The notes: generated by a model not told the origin, from the sequence alone. Positions 53,478 to 62,100 are shown, counted from the stretch's first letter. The stretch: DNA of 64,000 nucleotides from Tsukamurella paurometabola (GCF_900631615.1 NZ_LR131273.1:2232001-2296000), one strand, 5' to 3'. Program-made: numbers and translations.

Positions 53478-54350
53478 TCAGCCCGAATAGGTTCGGCCGA
53501 CCCAGGTCTGGCGGCAGAAGTGTTCGCCGACCCCGGCGACGGTGACTCCCGCCTGCTCAAGCGCACGAGCCTGCTCCGGAGTCGCCTGCACCGCACGGCA
53601 GTTCGTCCGGTCGTTGGTCACGACGGGGCCGTTGCCGTCGCTCGGTGTCGCGCCCGCGCCCGCCGCGGCGACGGGGAGGTCGAGAAGTTCCACGACGCGA
53701 TCGCCGTCGAACCGAAAGATCGTGTACACGCCGCTGACGGCCGAGCTGTGCGCGTACATGGCGGAGAAGCCCTCGTCGGTGGTCGCGACCCGGGAAGGGA
53801 AGCCGAATAGCTCGCCGCCGCGAACGAACGGTCCCTTCGGCCCGCGTGCGCGCCAGACCGCCATCCCGCTGCCGCCGGATCCGCCGGTCGTGGTCACCAC
53901 CAGCAGCTGGCCCGCTCCGTCGTTCGCGAACCGCTGCACGAAGGGCGGTGTGCGGTAGGCGGCCACGACGCGTTCGGTGATCGTCTGCACCACGCGAGCA
54001 CCGTCGCGCACCACGATCCGCTGCTCGCGGCCCTCGTACCCCCGCACCGCCGCCGTGTCCGAGTACTCGAAGCGCAGCCCGGGAAAGCTGGGCGACAGCA
54101 GCACGCAGGCGACCGGCGCGACCGGATCCAGGTCGCGGACCTCCGCCGCGTCGCAGTCGGGACCCGGCTCGGGCGGAACGGAGTACGACGGTGCCGCCGC
54201 CGTCGACGTCGACGTGCCCGGGGGAGGGGCGGTCGCCTCCGAGACGTGGGCGCCGGTCGGAACGGAGTACGACGGTGCCCGCGTGCCGGAGCCCGGGTCG
54301 CACCCCGTCACCGTCGCCACGACGGCGACGAGCGTCATGAACTTCTTCAT
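53478..54350 (-). CDS. hypothetical lipoprotein
   Basis: Exported protein of 290 aa. The first residues MKKFMTLVAVVATVTGC form a short signal with a lipobox (TVTG before the Cys). A Pro/Thr/Ser-rich linker follows, containing the motif APSYSVP twice, encoded by a 21-bp direct repeat (54177 and 54256 regions). The rest is beta-rich, with five further Cys residues, and unrecognised. ATG at 54350 with GGGGA ahead; another ATG at 54362 gives MGIAMKKF. It is a probable surface protein of unknown role. Confidence 0.72.
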   Translation of the reverse strand: MKKFMTLVAVVATVTGCDPGSGTRAPSYSVPTGAHVSEATAPPPGTSTSTAAAPSYSVPPEPGPDCDAAEVRDLDPVAPVACVLLSPSFPGLRFEYSDTAAVRGYEGREQRIVVRDGARVVQTITERVVAAYRTPPFVQRFANDGAGQLLVVTTTGGSGGSGMAVWRARGPKGPFVRGGELFGFPSRVATTDEGFSAMYAHSSAVSGVYTIFRFDGDRVVELLDLPVAAAGAGATPSDGNGPVVTNDRTNCRAVQATPEQARALEQAGVTVAGVGEHFCRQTWVGRTYSG

Positions 54351-54499
54351 CGCGATCCCCATCTTTCAGATATCGACGATGGTAGCTCCACGGACGGCCG
54401 GCGTGCCGCGCGACCTGCGCATTCAGTGGATCTTGAGCGAGGCGTAAGGGGCCGGGATCACTGTGGAGGGAGACGAACACCGACGACGGAGGAGTCATC

Positions 54500-54859
54500 A
54501 TGCGCACGAGGACCATCACCATCACGGCAGCGCTCGCGGCCTCCGCGGGCCTGGCGATGCTCGCGCCGGGTGCCGCCAACGCCGCGCCGAACGGCTGCGA
54601 CGTGCACCAATGGACCGTCGCCCACATCGAGACCCCCAGCTCCAGCGCGTCCATCTGCCGCTGGCAGGGGGACGGCCGCACCGAGTACCGCGGCTTCGGC
54701 AAGGGCAACGGCCTCGCCGTGACCGCGCCGGTCGTGTGGTCGAACGGATCGTCGTACAGCGCCGTCAACAACGGCTACACGTACCGCGTCGATGTGGGGC
54801 GCGGCCTCGCCGTCATCGCGCCCAACGGCTACCAGATCTCCTACGAGCCCGCGCTCTGA
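54500..54859 (+). CDS. small secreted protein of unknown function
   Basis: Protein of 119 aa with a classical signal peptide: basic RTR, hydrophobic ITAALAASAGLAML, and a cleavage site after APGAANA-AP (near residue 28). The mature part is about 90 aa with two Cys residues and aromatic/Gly-rich pattern such as YRGFGKGNGLAVTAPVVW and the related GRGLAVIAPNGYQI, suggesting an internal beta repeat. Family not recognised. ATG at 54500 with GGAGGAG. It may interact with the envelope. Confidence 0.75.
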   Translation: MRTRTITITAALAASAGLAMLAPGAANAAPNGCDVHQWTVAHIETPSSSASICRWQGDGRTEYRGFGKGNGLAVTAPVVWSNGSSYSAVNNGYTYRVDVGRGLAVIAPNGYQISYEPAL

Positions 54860-54869
54860 GCGCACGCCC

Positions 54870-54897
54870 GCGGCACCGCGTTCACGCGCGGTGCCGC
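54870..54897. terminator. hairpin terminator between convergent genes
   Basis: Perfect 11-bp arms GCGGCACCGCG and CGCGGTGCCGC around a 6-base loop, 10 bases after the secreted-protein stop and overlapping the end of the AhpD-like gene. Serves both directions. Confidence 0.7.
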
Positions 54898-55346
54898 ACC
54901 TCGTAGCCGCTGATCACCGACACGCGGTTGAAGGCGTTGATCGTGACGGCGGCCCAGATGAGCACGGACGTCTGCGCCTCGTCGAGCACGTCGGTGGCGC
55001 GGTCGTAGGCGATGTCCGCCGCGTGGTGCGGCGGCAGCTCCGTCACCAGCTCGGCGATCTCGAGCGCGGCGCGCTGCACGTCGTCGAACAACGCGGGCGC
55101 CTCCCGCCAGGCGGCGAGCACGTCGAGCTGCTGACTGGTCAGTCCTGCGGCGCGGCCGGCGCGCGCGTGCAGGTCGAGGCAGAAGGCGCAGCCGTTGAGT
55201 TGAGAGCACCGCAGATTCACCAATTCGACCACGTCGCGGCCGATTCCGGCGGCGGCCGCGGCCTCGGCGACCTCCGTCGAGACCGCGATCAGCTGCTTGT
55301 AGATCCGGGGGGACGCCTTGTCGATCCGCACGCGCTGGGCTGGCAT
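54882..55346 (-). CDS. AhpD-like carboxymuconolactone decarboxylase family protein
   Basis: Helical protein of 154 aa with the intact AhpD-type redox motif: ELVNLRCSQLNGCAFCLDLHARAG, where Cys-x-x-Cys and the His six residues later make a peroxidase-like centre. The end AVTINAFNRVSVISGYEV is typical of this alkylhydroperoxidase group. It stands in contrast to the cysteine-less CMD protein at 7.0 kb. ATG at 55346, divergent from the pirin gene with 18 bases between starts. Confidence 0.9.
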   Translation of the reverse strand: MPAQRVRIDKASPRIYKQLIAVSTEVAEAAAAAGIGRDVVELVNLRCSQLNGCAFCLDLHARAGRAAGLTSQQLDVLAAWREAPALFDDVQRAALEIAELVTELPPHHAADIAYDRATDVLDEAQTSVLIWAAVTINAFNRVSVISGYEVRHRA

Positions 55347-55364
55347 GCCACTAGGCTAGCGGTC

Positions 55365-56369
55365 ATGAGCAACGTCGACCGCCAGCCCGAAGAGGTCGAG
55401 TGCGGGGCCTCGGTGGACGGACCGGCCCCCGCGAGCGGGGTGGAGGTGATCGAAGCCCGCGAGGTGCCGCTCGGCGGTCCCCGCGCGATGACGGTGCGCC
55501 GTACCCTCCCCACGCACGAACGCTCCATGATCGGGGCGTGGTGCTTCGCCGACCACTACGGCCCGGACGAGGTGGACCGCTCCGGCGGTATGAACGTCCC
55601 GCCGCACCCGCACACGGGCCTGCAGACGGTGAGTTGGCTGTTCGAGGGGGAGATCGAGCACCGCGACAGTGCCGGCGTCGAGGCGCCGGTGCTCCCGGGC
55701 GAGATCAACCTCATGTCGGCCGGCTACGGCATCAGCCACTCCGAGGTGTCCACGCCGGAGACCCGCCGCCTGCACGGCGTGCAGCTCTGGCTCGCGCTGC
55801 CGGATCGGACGCGCAACGCCCCGAACGGCTTCCAGCACTACGCGCCGCCCTCCGTCGAGCTGCCCGACGTGCGCGCGGGCGGCCCGGGCGGCACCGCCCG
55901 CGTCTTCATCGGCGAACTCGCGGGCAGTACGTCGCCGATCGTCACCGCCACTCCGCTCCTGGGCGCGGAGCTGATCCTGCGCCCGGGCGCGCGGGTCAGC
56001 CTCGCCGTCGACCCCGCCTTCGAGCACGGCGTCCTGCTCGACACCGAGCGCCTCATCTTCGACGGTGTGGCCCTCGCCTGGGGCGACCTCGGCTACGCCG
56101 GGCCGGGCCTCGGCGGGCTCCGCCTGCACAACCCCACCGAGGAGGACGCCCGCGTGGTCCTGCTCGGCGGCGTGCCCTTCGACGAGGACATCGTGATGTG
56201 GTGGAACTTCGTGGGCCGCACGCACGAGGAGATCGTCGAGTACCGCGAGGAATGGCAGGCGCGGTCCCCGCGTTTCGGCAGTGTGAACGGATGGCGCGAC
56301 GATCAGTACCTGCCGGCGCCGCCGCTCCCCACCACCCGGCTCAAACCCCGCAGGAGGAACCCGCAGTGA
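55365..56369 (+). CDS. pirin family protein
   Basis: Bicupin of 334 aa. The N-terminal cupin has the metal site in NVPPHPHTGLQTVSWLFEGEIEHRDS (two His, then Glu/His) and LMSAGYGISHSEVS. The second cupin has fewer ligands. Pirins are redox- or quercetinase-like proteins; this one's role is not known. The C-terminus LPTTRLKPRRRNPQ is basic. ATG at 55365. Its stop overlaps the GTG of the next gene (GTGA), so the two are coupled. Confidence 0.9.
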   Translation: MSNVDRQPEEVECGASVDGPAPASGVEVIEAREVPLGGPRAMTVRRTLPTHERSMIGAWCFADHYGPDEVDRSGGMNVPPHPHTGLQTVSWLFEGEIEHRDSAGVEAPVLPGEINLMSAGYGISHSEVSTPETRRLHGVQLWLALPDRTRNAPNGFQHYAPPSVELPDVRAGGPGGTARVFIGELAGSTSPIVTATPLLGAELILRPGARVSLAVDPAFEHGVLLDTERLIFDGVALAWGDLGYAGPGLGGLRLHNPTEEDARVVLLGGVPFDEDIVMWWNFVGRTHEEIVEYREEWQARSPRFGSVNGWRDDQYLPAPPLPTTRLKPRRRNPQ

Positions 56370-56692
56370 GCGAGAACACCGAGAACGTCGCCGTCGTCCG
56401 CAACGACGCCGAGGGCCGCTACGACATCACCGTCGACGGGGAGCCGGCCGGCTTCACCGTCTTCATCGACCGCGGTGAGCAGCGAATCTTCCCCCACACG
56501 GAGCTCGACGAGAAGTTCTCCGGCCGCGGTCTCAGCGGCATCCTGGTGCACGACGCACTGGAGGACACGCGCGCCGCGGGAAAGCGCGTCGTCCCGGTGT
56601 GCCCGCTGGTCAAGCGGTACGTCTCCAAGCACCCCGAGGTGCAGGACATCGTCGATCCCGTGACGCCGGAGATCCTCGCGTCCCTGCGCTGA
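56366..56692 (+). CDS. small GNAT-family (YidJ/Gcn5-related) N-acetyltransferase
   Basis: Protein of 108 aa of the short YidJ-like GNAT type: RYDITVDGEPAGFTVF, FPHTELDEKFSGRGLSGILVHDALEDTRAAGKRVVPVCPLVKRYVSKHPE. The acetyl-CoA loop is FSGRGLSGIL and the Cys is in PVCPLVKRY. Substrate unknown. GTG at 56366 lies 7 bases after AGGAGGA and overlaps the pirin stop. Last gene of a two-gene operon before phoP. Confidence 0.9.
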   Translation: MSENTENVAVVRNDAEGRYDITVDGEPAGFTVFIDRGEQRIFPHTELDEKFSGRGLSGILVHDALEDTRAAGKRVVPVCPLVKRYVSKHPEVQDIVDPVTPEILASLR

Positions 56693-56710
56693 GCGGCCCC
56701 GGCGGGACGT

Positions 56711-56728
56711 TCACAGCCAACTGACAGC
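56711..56728 (+). promoter_or_regulatory. PhoP box upstream of phoP
   Basis: TCACAGC-CAAC-TGACAGC is two heptamers with a 4-base spacer and agrees, with one mismatch, with the direct-repeat PhoP box described for mycobacteria (TCACAGC-N4-TCACAGC). It lies 43 bases before the phoP start, suggesting autoregulation. Confidence 0.7.
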
Positions 56729-56759
56729 GAGTCGTCAGAGTCCTGGGCGCCGCGGCGTG

Positions 56760-56765
56760 CACTAT
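56760..56765 (+). promoter_or_regulatory. -10-like element of phoP
   Basis: CACTAT, followed by six bases and then the GTG at 56772. No Shine-Dalgarno is present, so a leaderless transcript starting at the GTG is likely. Confidence 0.5.
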
Positions 56766-56771
56766 TGCGGT

Positions 56772-57479
56772 GTGTCCAGTGCGAATGACGAAGCCAAGCC
56801 CCGCGTGCTCGTGGTCGACGACGAGCAGAGCATCCGGGAGCTGCTGCAGGTCAGCCTCAAGTTCCAGGGCTTCGACGTGGCCGTGGCCCACGACGGCCCG
56901 GCCGCGCTCGACCGCGTCCGCACCTTCCGGCCCGACGTCATGGTGCTCGACATCATGATGCCCGGCATGGACGGTCTCGGCCTGCTCAAGCGGCTGCGGC
57001 AGGACGGGATCGAGGCCCCCGTACTCTTCCTCACGGCCCGCGACTCCGTCGAGGACAAGGTCGCCGGCCTCACCCTCGGCGGCGACGACTACGTCACGAA
57101 GCCGTTCAGCCTCGAGGAGGTCGTGGCGCGGATCAACGTGCTGCTGCGCCGTCACGGCTTCGGCGAGCAGGAGAACTCCACCCGCCTGACGTTCGCCGAC
57201 CTCGAACTGGACGACGAGACGCACGAGGTCTGGAAGGCGGGGGAACTGGTGTCGCTCTCGCCGACGGAGTTCACCCTGCTGCGCTACTTCATGGTCAACG
57301 CCGGTGTCGTGCTGTCCAAGCCGCGGATCCTCGACCACGTCTGGCACTACGACTTCGGCGGCGACGTCAACGTGGTCGAGTCCTACGTCTCCTACCTGCG
57401 CCGCAAGGTCGACACGGGCGAGAAGCGGCTGATCCACACCCTCCGCGGCGTGGGGTACGTGCTCCGCGAACCGCGGTAG
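56772..57479 (+). CDS. phoP: response regulator PhoP
   Basis: DNA-binding response regulator of 235 aa, nearly collinear with Mtb PhoP (Rv0757), which controls virulence lipids, pH and hypoxia responses. Receiver: VLVVDDEQSIRELL, phospho-acceptor Asp60 in VLDIMMPGMDG, FLTARDS and [14 protein letters not shown]. Winged helix: LTFADLELDDETHEVWKAG, LSPTEFTLLRYF, VNVVESYVSYLRRK and GVGYVLREPR. GTG at 56772 (an upstream GTG at 56757 is in frame). The PhoP box and -10 lie upstream. Its kinase gene phoR follows 6 bases later. Confidence 0.94.
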   Translation: MSSANDEAKPRVLVVDDEQSIRELLQVSLKFQGFDVAVAHDGPAALDRVRTFRPDVMVLDIMMPGMDGLGLLKRLRQDGIEAPVLFLTARDSVEDKVAGLTLGGDDYVTKPFSLEEVVARINVLLRRHGFGEQENSTRLTFADLELDDETHEVWKAGELVSLSPTEFTLLRYFMVNAGVVLSKPRILDHVWHYDFGGDVNVVESYVSYLRRKVDTGEKRLIHTLRGVGYVLREPR

Positions 57480-57485
57480 GCGCGC

Positions 57486-58880
57486 ATGGGCTCGACCTCG
57501 CTCGCGTCCCGCGTCCCGCTGCGCCTGTCGCTGGTCGCGGTGGTCGTCGGCCTCGTCTTCCTGGGGCTGCTGGCGTCCGGCACCGCGTTGACGGCGGCGA
57601 TGAAGGACCGGCTGCTCTCCCGCGAGGACCAGGCGCTGCGCCAGGCGGCGGAGACGTGGGCGCGGCCCAAGCCGGTGCTGCTGCCGGAGCCGCCCCGCGA
57701 CGGGCGCCCGCCGACCCGCTTCTACCAGGCGGTCTTCCTTCCCGACGGCAGGCAGCTGCAGATCAGCAATCCCGACTTCACCGAGCGCCCCGACCTGTCC
57801 GGCCTCGGCGACCTGCACGGCGACGCCGTGACCGTGCCCTCCGCCGGTGGCGGCGGGCCGGAGTGGCGGGTCGTGCAGTCCTCGTCCCAGTACGGCGTCG
57901 CCTTCGTCGCGGTCACGCTCACCGACGTCGAGTCGACCCTGCGCGCGATGGTCGTGCTGGAGCTGCTCATCGGCGGCGGTGTGCTGATCATCGCGGGCGG
58001 CCTCGGCTACCTCGTCGTGCGCCGCTCGCTGCGCCCGCTCGAAGAGGTGGAGGCCACCGCGGAGGCGATCGCCGCGGGTGACCTGACGCGGCGGGTGCCG
58101 GCGGCGCCGGCGCACACCGAGGTGGGGCGGCTCTCGACGTCGATCAACACGATGCTGCACCAGGTGCAGGACTCCTTCGACCGGGTCGCGTCCTCGGAGG
58201 AGCGGGCCCGTGCCGACGAGGAGCGGATGCGGCGCTTCGTCGGCGACGCCTCGCACGAGCTGCGCACGCCGCTGACGTCGATCCGCGGCTTCGCCGAGCT
58301 GTACCGCCAGGGTGCGACCGACGACACCGGATTCGTCATGTCGCGCATCGAGTCGGAGGCGGAGCGGATGGGCCTGCTCGTGGAGGACCTGCTGCTGCTC
58401 GCCCGTCTCGACGCGCGCCGGCCGCTCGCGGCCGACACCGTCGACCTGGTCGCGGTGGCGGACGACGTGGTGCACGCCGCGCAGGCCCGCGAACCGGGGC
58501 GTGACATCGCCCTGGAGGCCGAGGCCGGCACCGTCGACCTGACCGGCGACCGGGACCGCCTGCACCAGGTGGTCACCAACCTGGTCTCGAACGCCCTGCG
58601 GCACACGCCGGACGAGGCGACGGTGCGCGTCCGGATCCGCACGGAGCCGGGGGCCGTGGTCCTGTCGGTCGCGGACACGGGGCCGGGTATGGAGCCCGAC
58701 GAGGCCGCGCGCGTCTTCGAGCGCTTCTACCGCACCGACTCCTCCCGCAGCCGTGGCAGCGGCGGTGCGGGGCTGGGCCTGTCGATCGTGCTCGGCATCG
58801 TCGAGCGGCACGGCGGGAGCGTCACCGTCGACACCGCGCCGGGGGAGGGCGCGACCTTCACGGTGCGCCTGACCCGGTAG
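57486..58880 (+). CDS. phoR: sensor histidine kinase PhoR
   Basis: Protein of 464 aa. A first membrane helix (about 15-38), an extracytoplasmic sensing domain of about 120 residues, then a second helix at about 157-180 (VVLELLIGGGVLIIAGGLGYLVV), HAMP, and HisKA with H257 in DASHELRTPLTSI. ATPase boxes: VVTNLVSNALRHTP, VADTGPGM, FYRTDSSRSRGSGGAGLGLSIV. Counterpart of Mtb Rv0758. In Mtb PhoR responds to acid/chloride. ATG at 57486. Converges on the HIT gene, one base apart, the same order as in Mtb. Confidence 0.94.
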   Translation: MGSTSLASRVPLRLSLVAVVVGLVFLGLLASGTALTAAMKDRLLSREDQALRQAAETWARPKPVLLPEPPRDGRPPTRFYQAVFLPDGRQLQISNPDFTERPDLSGLGDLHGDAVTVPSAGGGGPEWRVVQSSSQYGVAFVAVTLTDVESTLRAMVVLELLIGGGVLIIAGGLGYLVVRRSLRPLEEVEATAEAIAAGDLTRRVPAAPAHTEVGRLSTSINTMLHQVQDSFDRVASSEERARADEERMRRFVGDASHELRTPLTSIRGFAELYRQGATDDTGFVMSRIESEAERMGLLVEDLLLLARLDARRPLAADTVDLVAVADDVVHAAQAREPGRDIALEAEAGTVDLTGDRDRLHQVVTNLVSNALRHTPDEATVRVRIRTEPGAVVLSVADTGPGMEPDEAARVFERFYRTDSSRSRGSGGAGLGLSIVLGIVERHGGSVTVDTAPGEGATFTVRLTR

Positions 58881-58881
58881 G

Positions 58882-59283
58882 TCATTCCGCGGCGAGCGCC
58901 TCGACGATCCTGGTCTGCGCGTCGTCCAGCGACTCGGGCGACGGGTTCTGGTCGACGCTGTCGAAGCTGAAGTCGGTGAGGCCGTACGCGGGGAAGACGT
59001 GCAGGTGCAGGTGCGGGATCTCGAAACCGGCGACGATCAGGCCTGCGCGCGGCGCGTCGAAGGCGCGCTTGACGGCGCGCCCCAGCTTGCGTGCCACCGT
59101 GTTGAGGTGCTGCCAGAGCTCGTCGTCGATCGACTCCCAGTGGTCCACCTCCTCGCGCGGCACCACCAGCACGTGGCCCTGCGTGAGCGGCGCGATGGTC
59201 AGGAACGCCACCACCGCATCGTCCTGGTACACGAACCGGCCCGGGAGCTCGCCGGCGATGATCTTCGAGAACACGGATGCCAT
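58882..59283 (-). CDS. HIT family protein
   Basis: Histidine-triad nucleotide hydrolase of 133 aa. It has the N-terminal part [41 protein letters not shown] and the triad [13 protein letters not shown] (HxHxH). Likely hydrolyses nucleoside phosphoramidates or dinucleotides such as ADP-linked substrates. Mtb Rv0759c sits in the same place after phoR. ATG at 59283. The ArsR-like gene upstream (9 bases) may be co-transcribed with it. Confidence 0.93.
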   Translation of the reverse strand: MASVFSKIIAGELPGRFVYQDDAVVAFLTIAPLTQGHVLVVPREEVDHWESIDDELWQHLNTVARKLGRAVKRAFDAPRAGLIVAGFEIPHLHLHVFPAYGLTDFSFDSVDQNPSPESLDDAQTRIVEALAAE

Positions 59284-59292
59284 GGGGCCAGG

Positions 59293-59757
59293 CTATCGGA
59301 GCAGCCCGCCGATGTCCGCCGCGGTGACCAGTGCGACGAGCGCGGGCACCACTTTCTGCGGTGCGACGGCGTACCGGCCGCGCGCGCCCTTGCTGACGAC
59401 GCCGGCGGCGGTGAGCGTGCTCAGGTGGTGGTACAGCTGGCCTTTCGAGCCGCCGTCGGCGAGCTCCACCAGTTCGGCCGCCGTGCGCGGGCCCCGGAGC
59501 AGCTCCTGCACGATCTCGATCCGCGCGGGATGCCCGAGCGCGCCGAGCACCGTCGCGATCCGGTCGGCGGGCAGGGCGGTCGCGGCGCCGGCGGAGTAGT
59601 CGATGCGCCAGGTGACCTCGCCGTGCAGCGCCACGTCGCCGCCGTACCCGACGGTGCCGGCACCGCTGGGCGCCTGCTCGGCGGGCGCCGCCCCGAGGGC
59701 GGCCTCGAGGGCGGCGACCCGCGCCTCGAGAGCGGCGAGGCGATCGTCGTCGGTCAT
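59293..59757 (-). CDS. ArsR-like winged helix regulator
   Basis: Protein of 154 aa. An N-terminal coiled coil (RLAALEARVAALEAAL) is followed, at about residues 70-140, by a winged helix-turn-helix: IATVLGALGHPARIEIVQELLRGPRTAAELVEL, then GSKGQLYHHLSTLTAAGVVSKGARGRY. There are no metal-binding Cys pairs, so not a classical ArsR; the ligand is unknown. The GQLYHHL recognition helix is as in HTH_20/ArsR-type repressors. ATG at 59757. Next to a secreted serine hydrolase it may control, 9 bases apart on the same strand. Confidence 0.85.
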   Translation of the reverse strand: MTDDDRLAALEARVAALEAALGAAPAEQAPSGAGTVGYGGDVALHGEVTWRIDYSAGAATALPADRIATVLGALGHPARIEIVQELLRGPRTAAELVELADGGSKGQLYHHLSTLTAAGVVSKGARGRYAVAPQKVVPALVALVTAADIGGLLR

Positions 59758-59766
59758 GGCGGGAGT

Positions 59767-60768
59767 TTACGAGCGCAGCGCGCAGGCCACTCGCGTGCGG
59801 GTGCCCTCGTCGGTCATCGCCTGCACCAGCAGCTGCTGATGCGGCATGCCGGCCTCGGCGTCCTTGCGCACGTCCTGCGCGGACGCCCGGCGCACCATGA
59901 GGACCCCGACGGTGACGGAGCCGTCGGTCCGCCGGCCCTCGAAGGCCTCCGTGAGCACGCCGACCAGCGATCCGCCCTTGAAGCCGAGCGCGGTCAGGCC
60001 CGCGGGTGCGGCGTCCTGGAACTCCAGGAAGCGGCGCGCCGCCTCGGAGCCCGGGCCGAACCGGCCGGTCCCCAGATCGCCGATCAGTCGCGCGAAGGAC
60101 GCGGCCGGCGCCGCGTACGTGCGGTCGATCGCGGCGTAGGCCTGCTGCTCCGTCGCGGCGCCGCTGTCGGTGATCCGCTGGTAGAGCTCCTTGAGCGAGG
60201 GGACGGGCCCGGGCATGCCGTAGCGCGTCATCACCTCCCGCAGCGCCTCGTCGCCGAGCCGCGCGCGGATCGCGTCCGGTGCGGCGCTGTCGGAGAACCG
60301 GATCATCACGTCGGCGAGCTGGTGCAGCGAGACGCTGCCCGACGGGGCGTTCGGGACACCCTTGGTCGCCGGGATGCCCAGGTACTCCAGGGCCTTGATG
60401 TGGGCGCCTCCGTCGACGGGGGTGCCCTCGTGATCGACGTACCACTTCTGCCAGTCGGCGACGCGGATCCGCTCGTTGAGATCGATCCGGCCGGCACCGG
60501 CCCGGCCGGTGAGCGCGGCGAGGTGGATCAGTTTCAGCATCGACGCGGTCGGCATGGCCGCGTCGGCGCGGTGCGCGACGGTGCCGCCCCGCCCGTCGTC
60601 GACGACCAGCGCGACGTCGCCGCGGTGCTGCGCGAGGTAGCCGGTCCAGCCGGCGACGGTGCTCGTGTCCGCCGCCGGCGCGGGGGCGCACGGCGCGGCG
60701 CTCGCCGCGGGGGCGGGGATCGCGGCCACGAGGGCGGCGGCGACGACGGTGATCAGTGTGCGGCGCAT
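59767..60768 (-). CDS. secreted serine hydrolase (class A beta-lactamase fold)
   Basis: Exported protein of 333 aa. The signal peptide is MRRTLITVVAAALVAAIPAPAASA followed by APC. The catalytic SxxK is in MPTASMLKLIHLAAL, an SDN-like motif is IRFSDSAAPDAI and the KTG-like motif is FKGGSLVGVL. This makes it a penicillin-binding/beta-lactamase-related hydrolase, but the SDS instead of SDN and missing Glu166 landmark mean lactamase activity is unproven. ATG at 60768 with GGGAGG. The promoter side has a ATTCC repeat cluster. Confidence 0.85.
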   Translation of the reverse strand: MRRTLITVVAAALVAAIPAPAASAAPCAPAPAADTSTVAGWTGYLAQHRGDVALVVDDGRGGTVAHRADAAMPTASMLKLIHLAALTGRAGAGRIDLNERIRVADWQKWYVDHEGTPVDGGAHIKALEYLGIPATKGVPNAPSGSVSLHQLADVMIRFSDSAAPDAIRARLGDEALREVMTRYGMPGPVPSLKELYQRITDSGAATEQQAYAAIDRTYAAPAASFARLIGDLGTGRFGPGSEAARRFLEFQDAAPAGLTALGFKGGSLVGVLTEAFEGRRTDGSVTVGVLMVRRASAQDVRKDAEAGMPHQQLLVQAMTDEGTRTRVACALRS

Positions 60769-60786
60769 CGGGCCTCCCAAGAACGC

Positions 60787-60807
60787 GGAATCGGAATTCC
60801 GGAATAA
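60787..60807 (-). promoter_or_regulatory. possible operator of the serine hydrolase
   Basis: GGAATCGGAATTCCGGAATAA contains the palindrome CGGAATTCCG and three copies of GGAAT, two tandem and one overlapping, 19 to 39 bases before the gene on the minus strand. Could bind the ArsR-like regulator encoded downstream. Confidence 0.4.
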
Positions 60808-60848
60808 CGATACCCATGCTGGGGTGCGGTGTACAGCCCTCGCCCCGG

Positions 60849-60854
60849 TAAGGT
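60849..60854 (+). promoter_or_regulatory. -10-like element of purD
   Basis: TAAGGT is followed by seven bases and the GTG at 60862. The absence of a Shine-Dalgarno suggests a leaderless mRNA. Confidence 0.4.
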
Positions 60855-60861
60855 CTGCGAC

Positions 60862-62100
60862 GTGCGAGTACTCGTCATCGGCACCGGCGGCCGCGAACAC
60901 GCCCTCATCGACGCCCTGACCCGTGATCCCCGGGTCACCGAGCTGCACGCGGCCCCGGGCAACCCGGGCACCGCGGCGATCGCGACCAATCACGACGTCG
61001 ACGCCTCCTCCGGCGACGAGGTCGCGGCGCTCGCCGAGCGTCTCGGCGCCGACCTCGTGGTGATCGGCCCCGAGGTTCCGCTGGTCCTCGGCGTGGCCGA
61101 CGCCGTCCGGGCCCGCGGCATCGCCGTCTTCGGCCCGTCCGCGGCCGCCGCGCAGATCGAGGGTTCCAAGGCCTTCGCCAAGGACGTCATGGACGCCGCC
61201 GGCGTGCGCACCGCGCGCAGCGAGATCGTCGACAGCCCGGCGCAGATCGACGCCGCCCTCGACCGCTTCGGACCCACCTGGGTGATCAAGGACGACGGCC
61301 TGGCCGCCGGCAAGGGCGTCGTCGTCACCGCCGACCGCGCCGAGGCCCGCGCGCACGCCGCCGACCTCCTCGAGTCCGGGCGCCCGGCCCTGTTCGAGTC
61401 CTTCCTCGACGGCCCGGAGGTCTCCCTGTTCTGCCTCGTTGACGGCGAGGACGTGGTGCCGCTGCTGCCCGCGCAGGACCACAAGCGCGTCGGCGACGGC
61501 GACACCGGCCCCAACACCGGCGGCATGGGCGCGTACGCACCCCTGCCCTGGCTCCCGGACGGCGCGACCGAGGAGATCGTCGAGACCGTCGTGCGCCCCG
61601 TCGCACGGGAAATGGTGCGCCGCGGCGTCCCGTTCTCGGGCCTGCTCTACGCGGGCCTGGCGATGGGCGCAGAGGGCCCGGCCGTCGTCGAGTTCAACTG
61701 CCGCTTCGGCGACCCCGAGACGCAGGCCGTGCTGAGCCTGCTCGAGTCGCCCCTCGGCGAGGCGCTGCACGCCACCGCGACGGGCGGCCTGGGTGCCCTC
61801 GCGCCGCTCCGGTGGCGCGACGGTGCCGCCATCACCGTCGTGCTCGCCGCGGAGAACTACCCGGCCGCGCCCCGCAAGGGCGACGTCATCACGGGCGCCG
61901 ACGGCGCGGGTATCTACCACGCCGGGACGGCCGTGGACGCCGAGGGCCGCCTGGTCTCGAACGGCGGCCGCGTGCTGAACGTGGTCGGTGTCGGCGACGA
62001 CCTGGCCGCGGCCCGCGCGGACGCCTACGCGAAGCTCGACCGGATCAAGCTGCCGGGCAGTCACTTCCGGACGGACATCGGGCACCAGGCCTTGCAGTAG
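60862..62100 (+). CDS. purD: phosphoribosylamine-glycine ligase
   Basis: ATP-grasp enzyme of 412 aa for the second step of purine synthesis, forming GAR. Motifs: [17 protein letters not shown] at the N-terminus, [60 protein letters not shown] (a purD hallmark) and [16 protein letters not shown] at 60862 gives the usual [15 protein letters not shown]. Mtb purD (Rv0772) lies in the same neighbourhood as purB (Rv0777). Divergent from the serine hydrolase. Confidence 0.96.
   Translation: MRVLVIGTGGREHALIDALTRDPRVTELHAAPGNPGTAAIATNHDVDASSGDEVAALAERLGADLVVIGPEVPLVLGVADAVRARGIAVFGPSAAAAQIEGSKAFAKDVMDAAGVRTARSEIVDSPAQIDAALDRFGPTWVIKDDGLAAGKGVVVTADRAEARAHAADLLESGRPALFESFLDGPEVSLFCLVDGEDVVPLLPAQDHKRVGDGDTGPNTGGMGAYAPLPWLPDGATEEIVETVVRPVAREMVRRGVPFSGLLYAGLAMGAEGPAVVEFNCRFGDPETQAVLSLLESPLGEALHATATGGLGALAPLRWRDGAAITVVLAAENYPAAPRKGDVITGADGAGIYHAGTAVDAEGRLVSNGGRVLNVVGVGDDLAAARADAYAKLDRIKLPGSHFRTDIGHQALQ

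Noticed and set aside
54170-54290. Possible CRISPR-like repeat
   Set aside because: Only two copies, in frame inside a gene, with no regular spacer; not an array.
60841-60861. Purine riboswitch ahead of purD
   Set aside because: The leader is too short and there is no aptamer-like fold; a leaderless promoter fits better.
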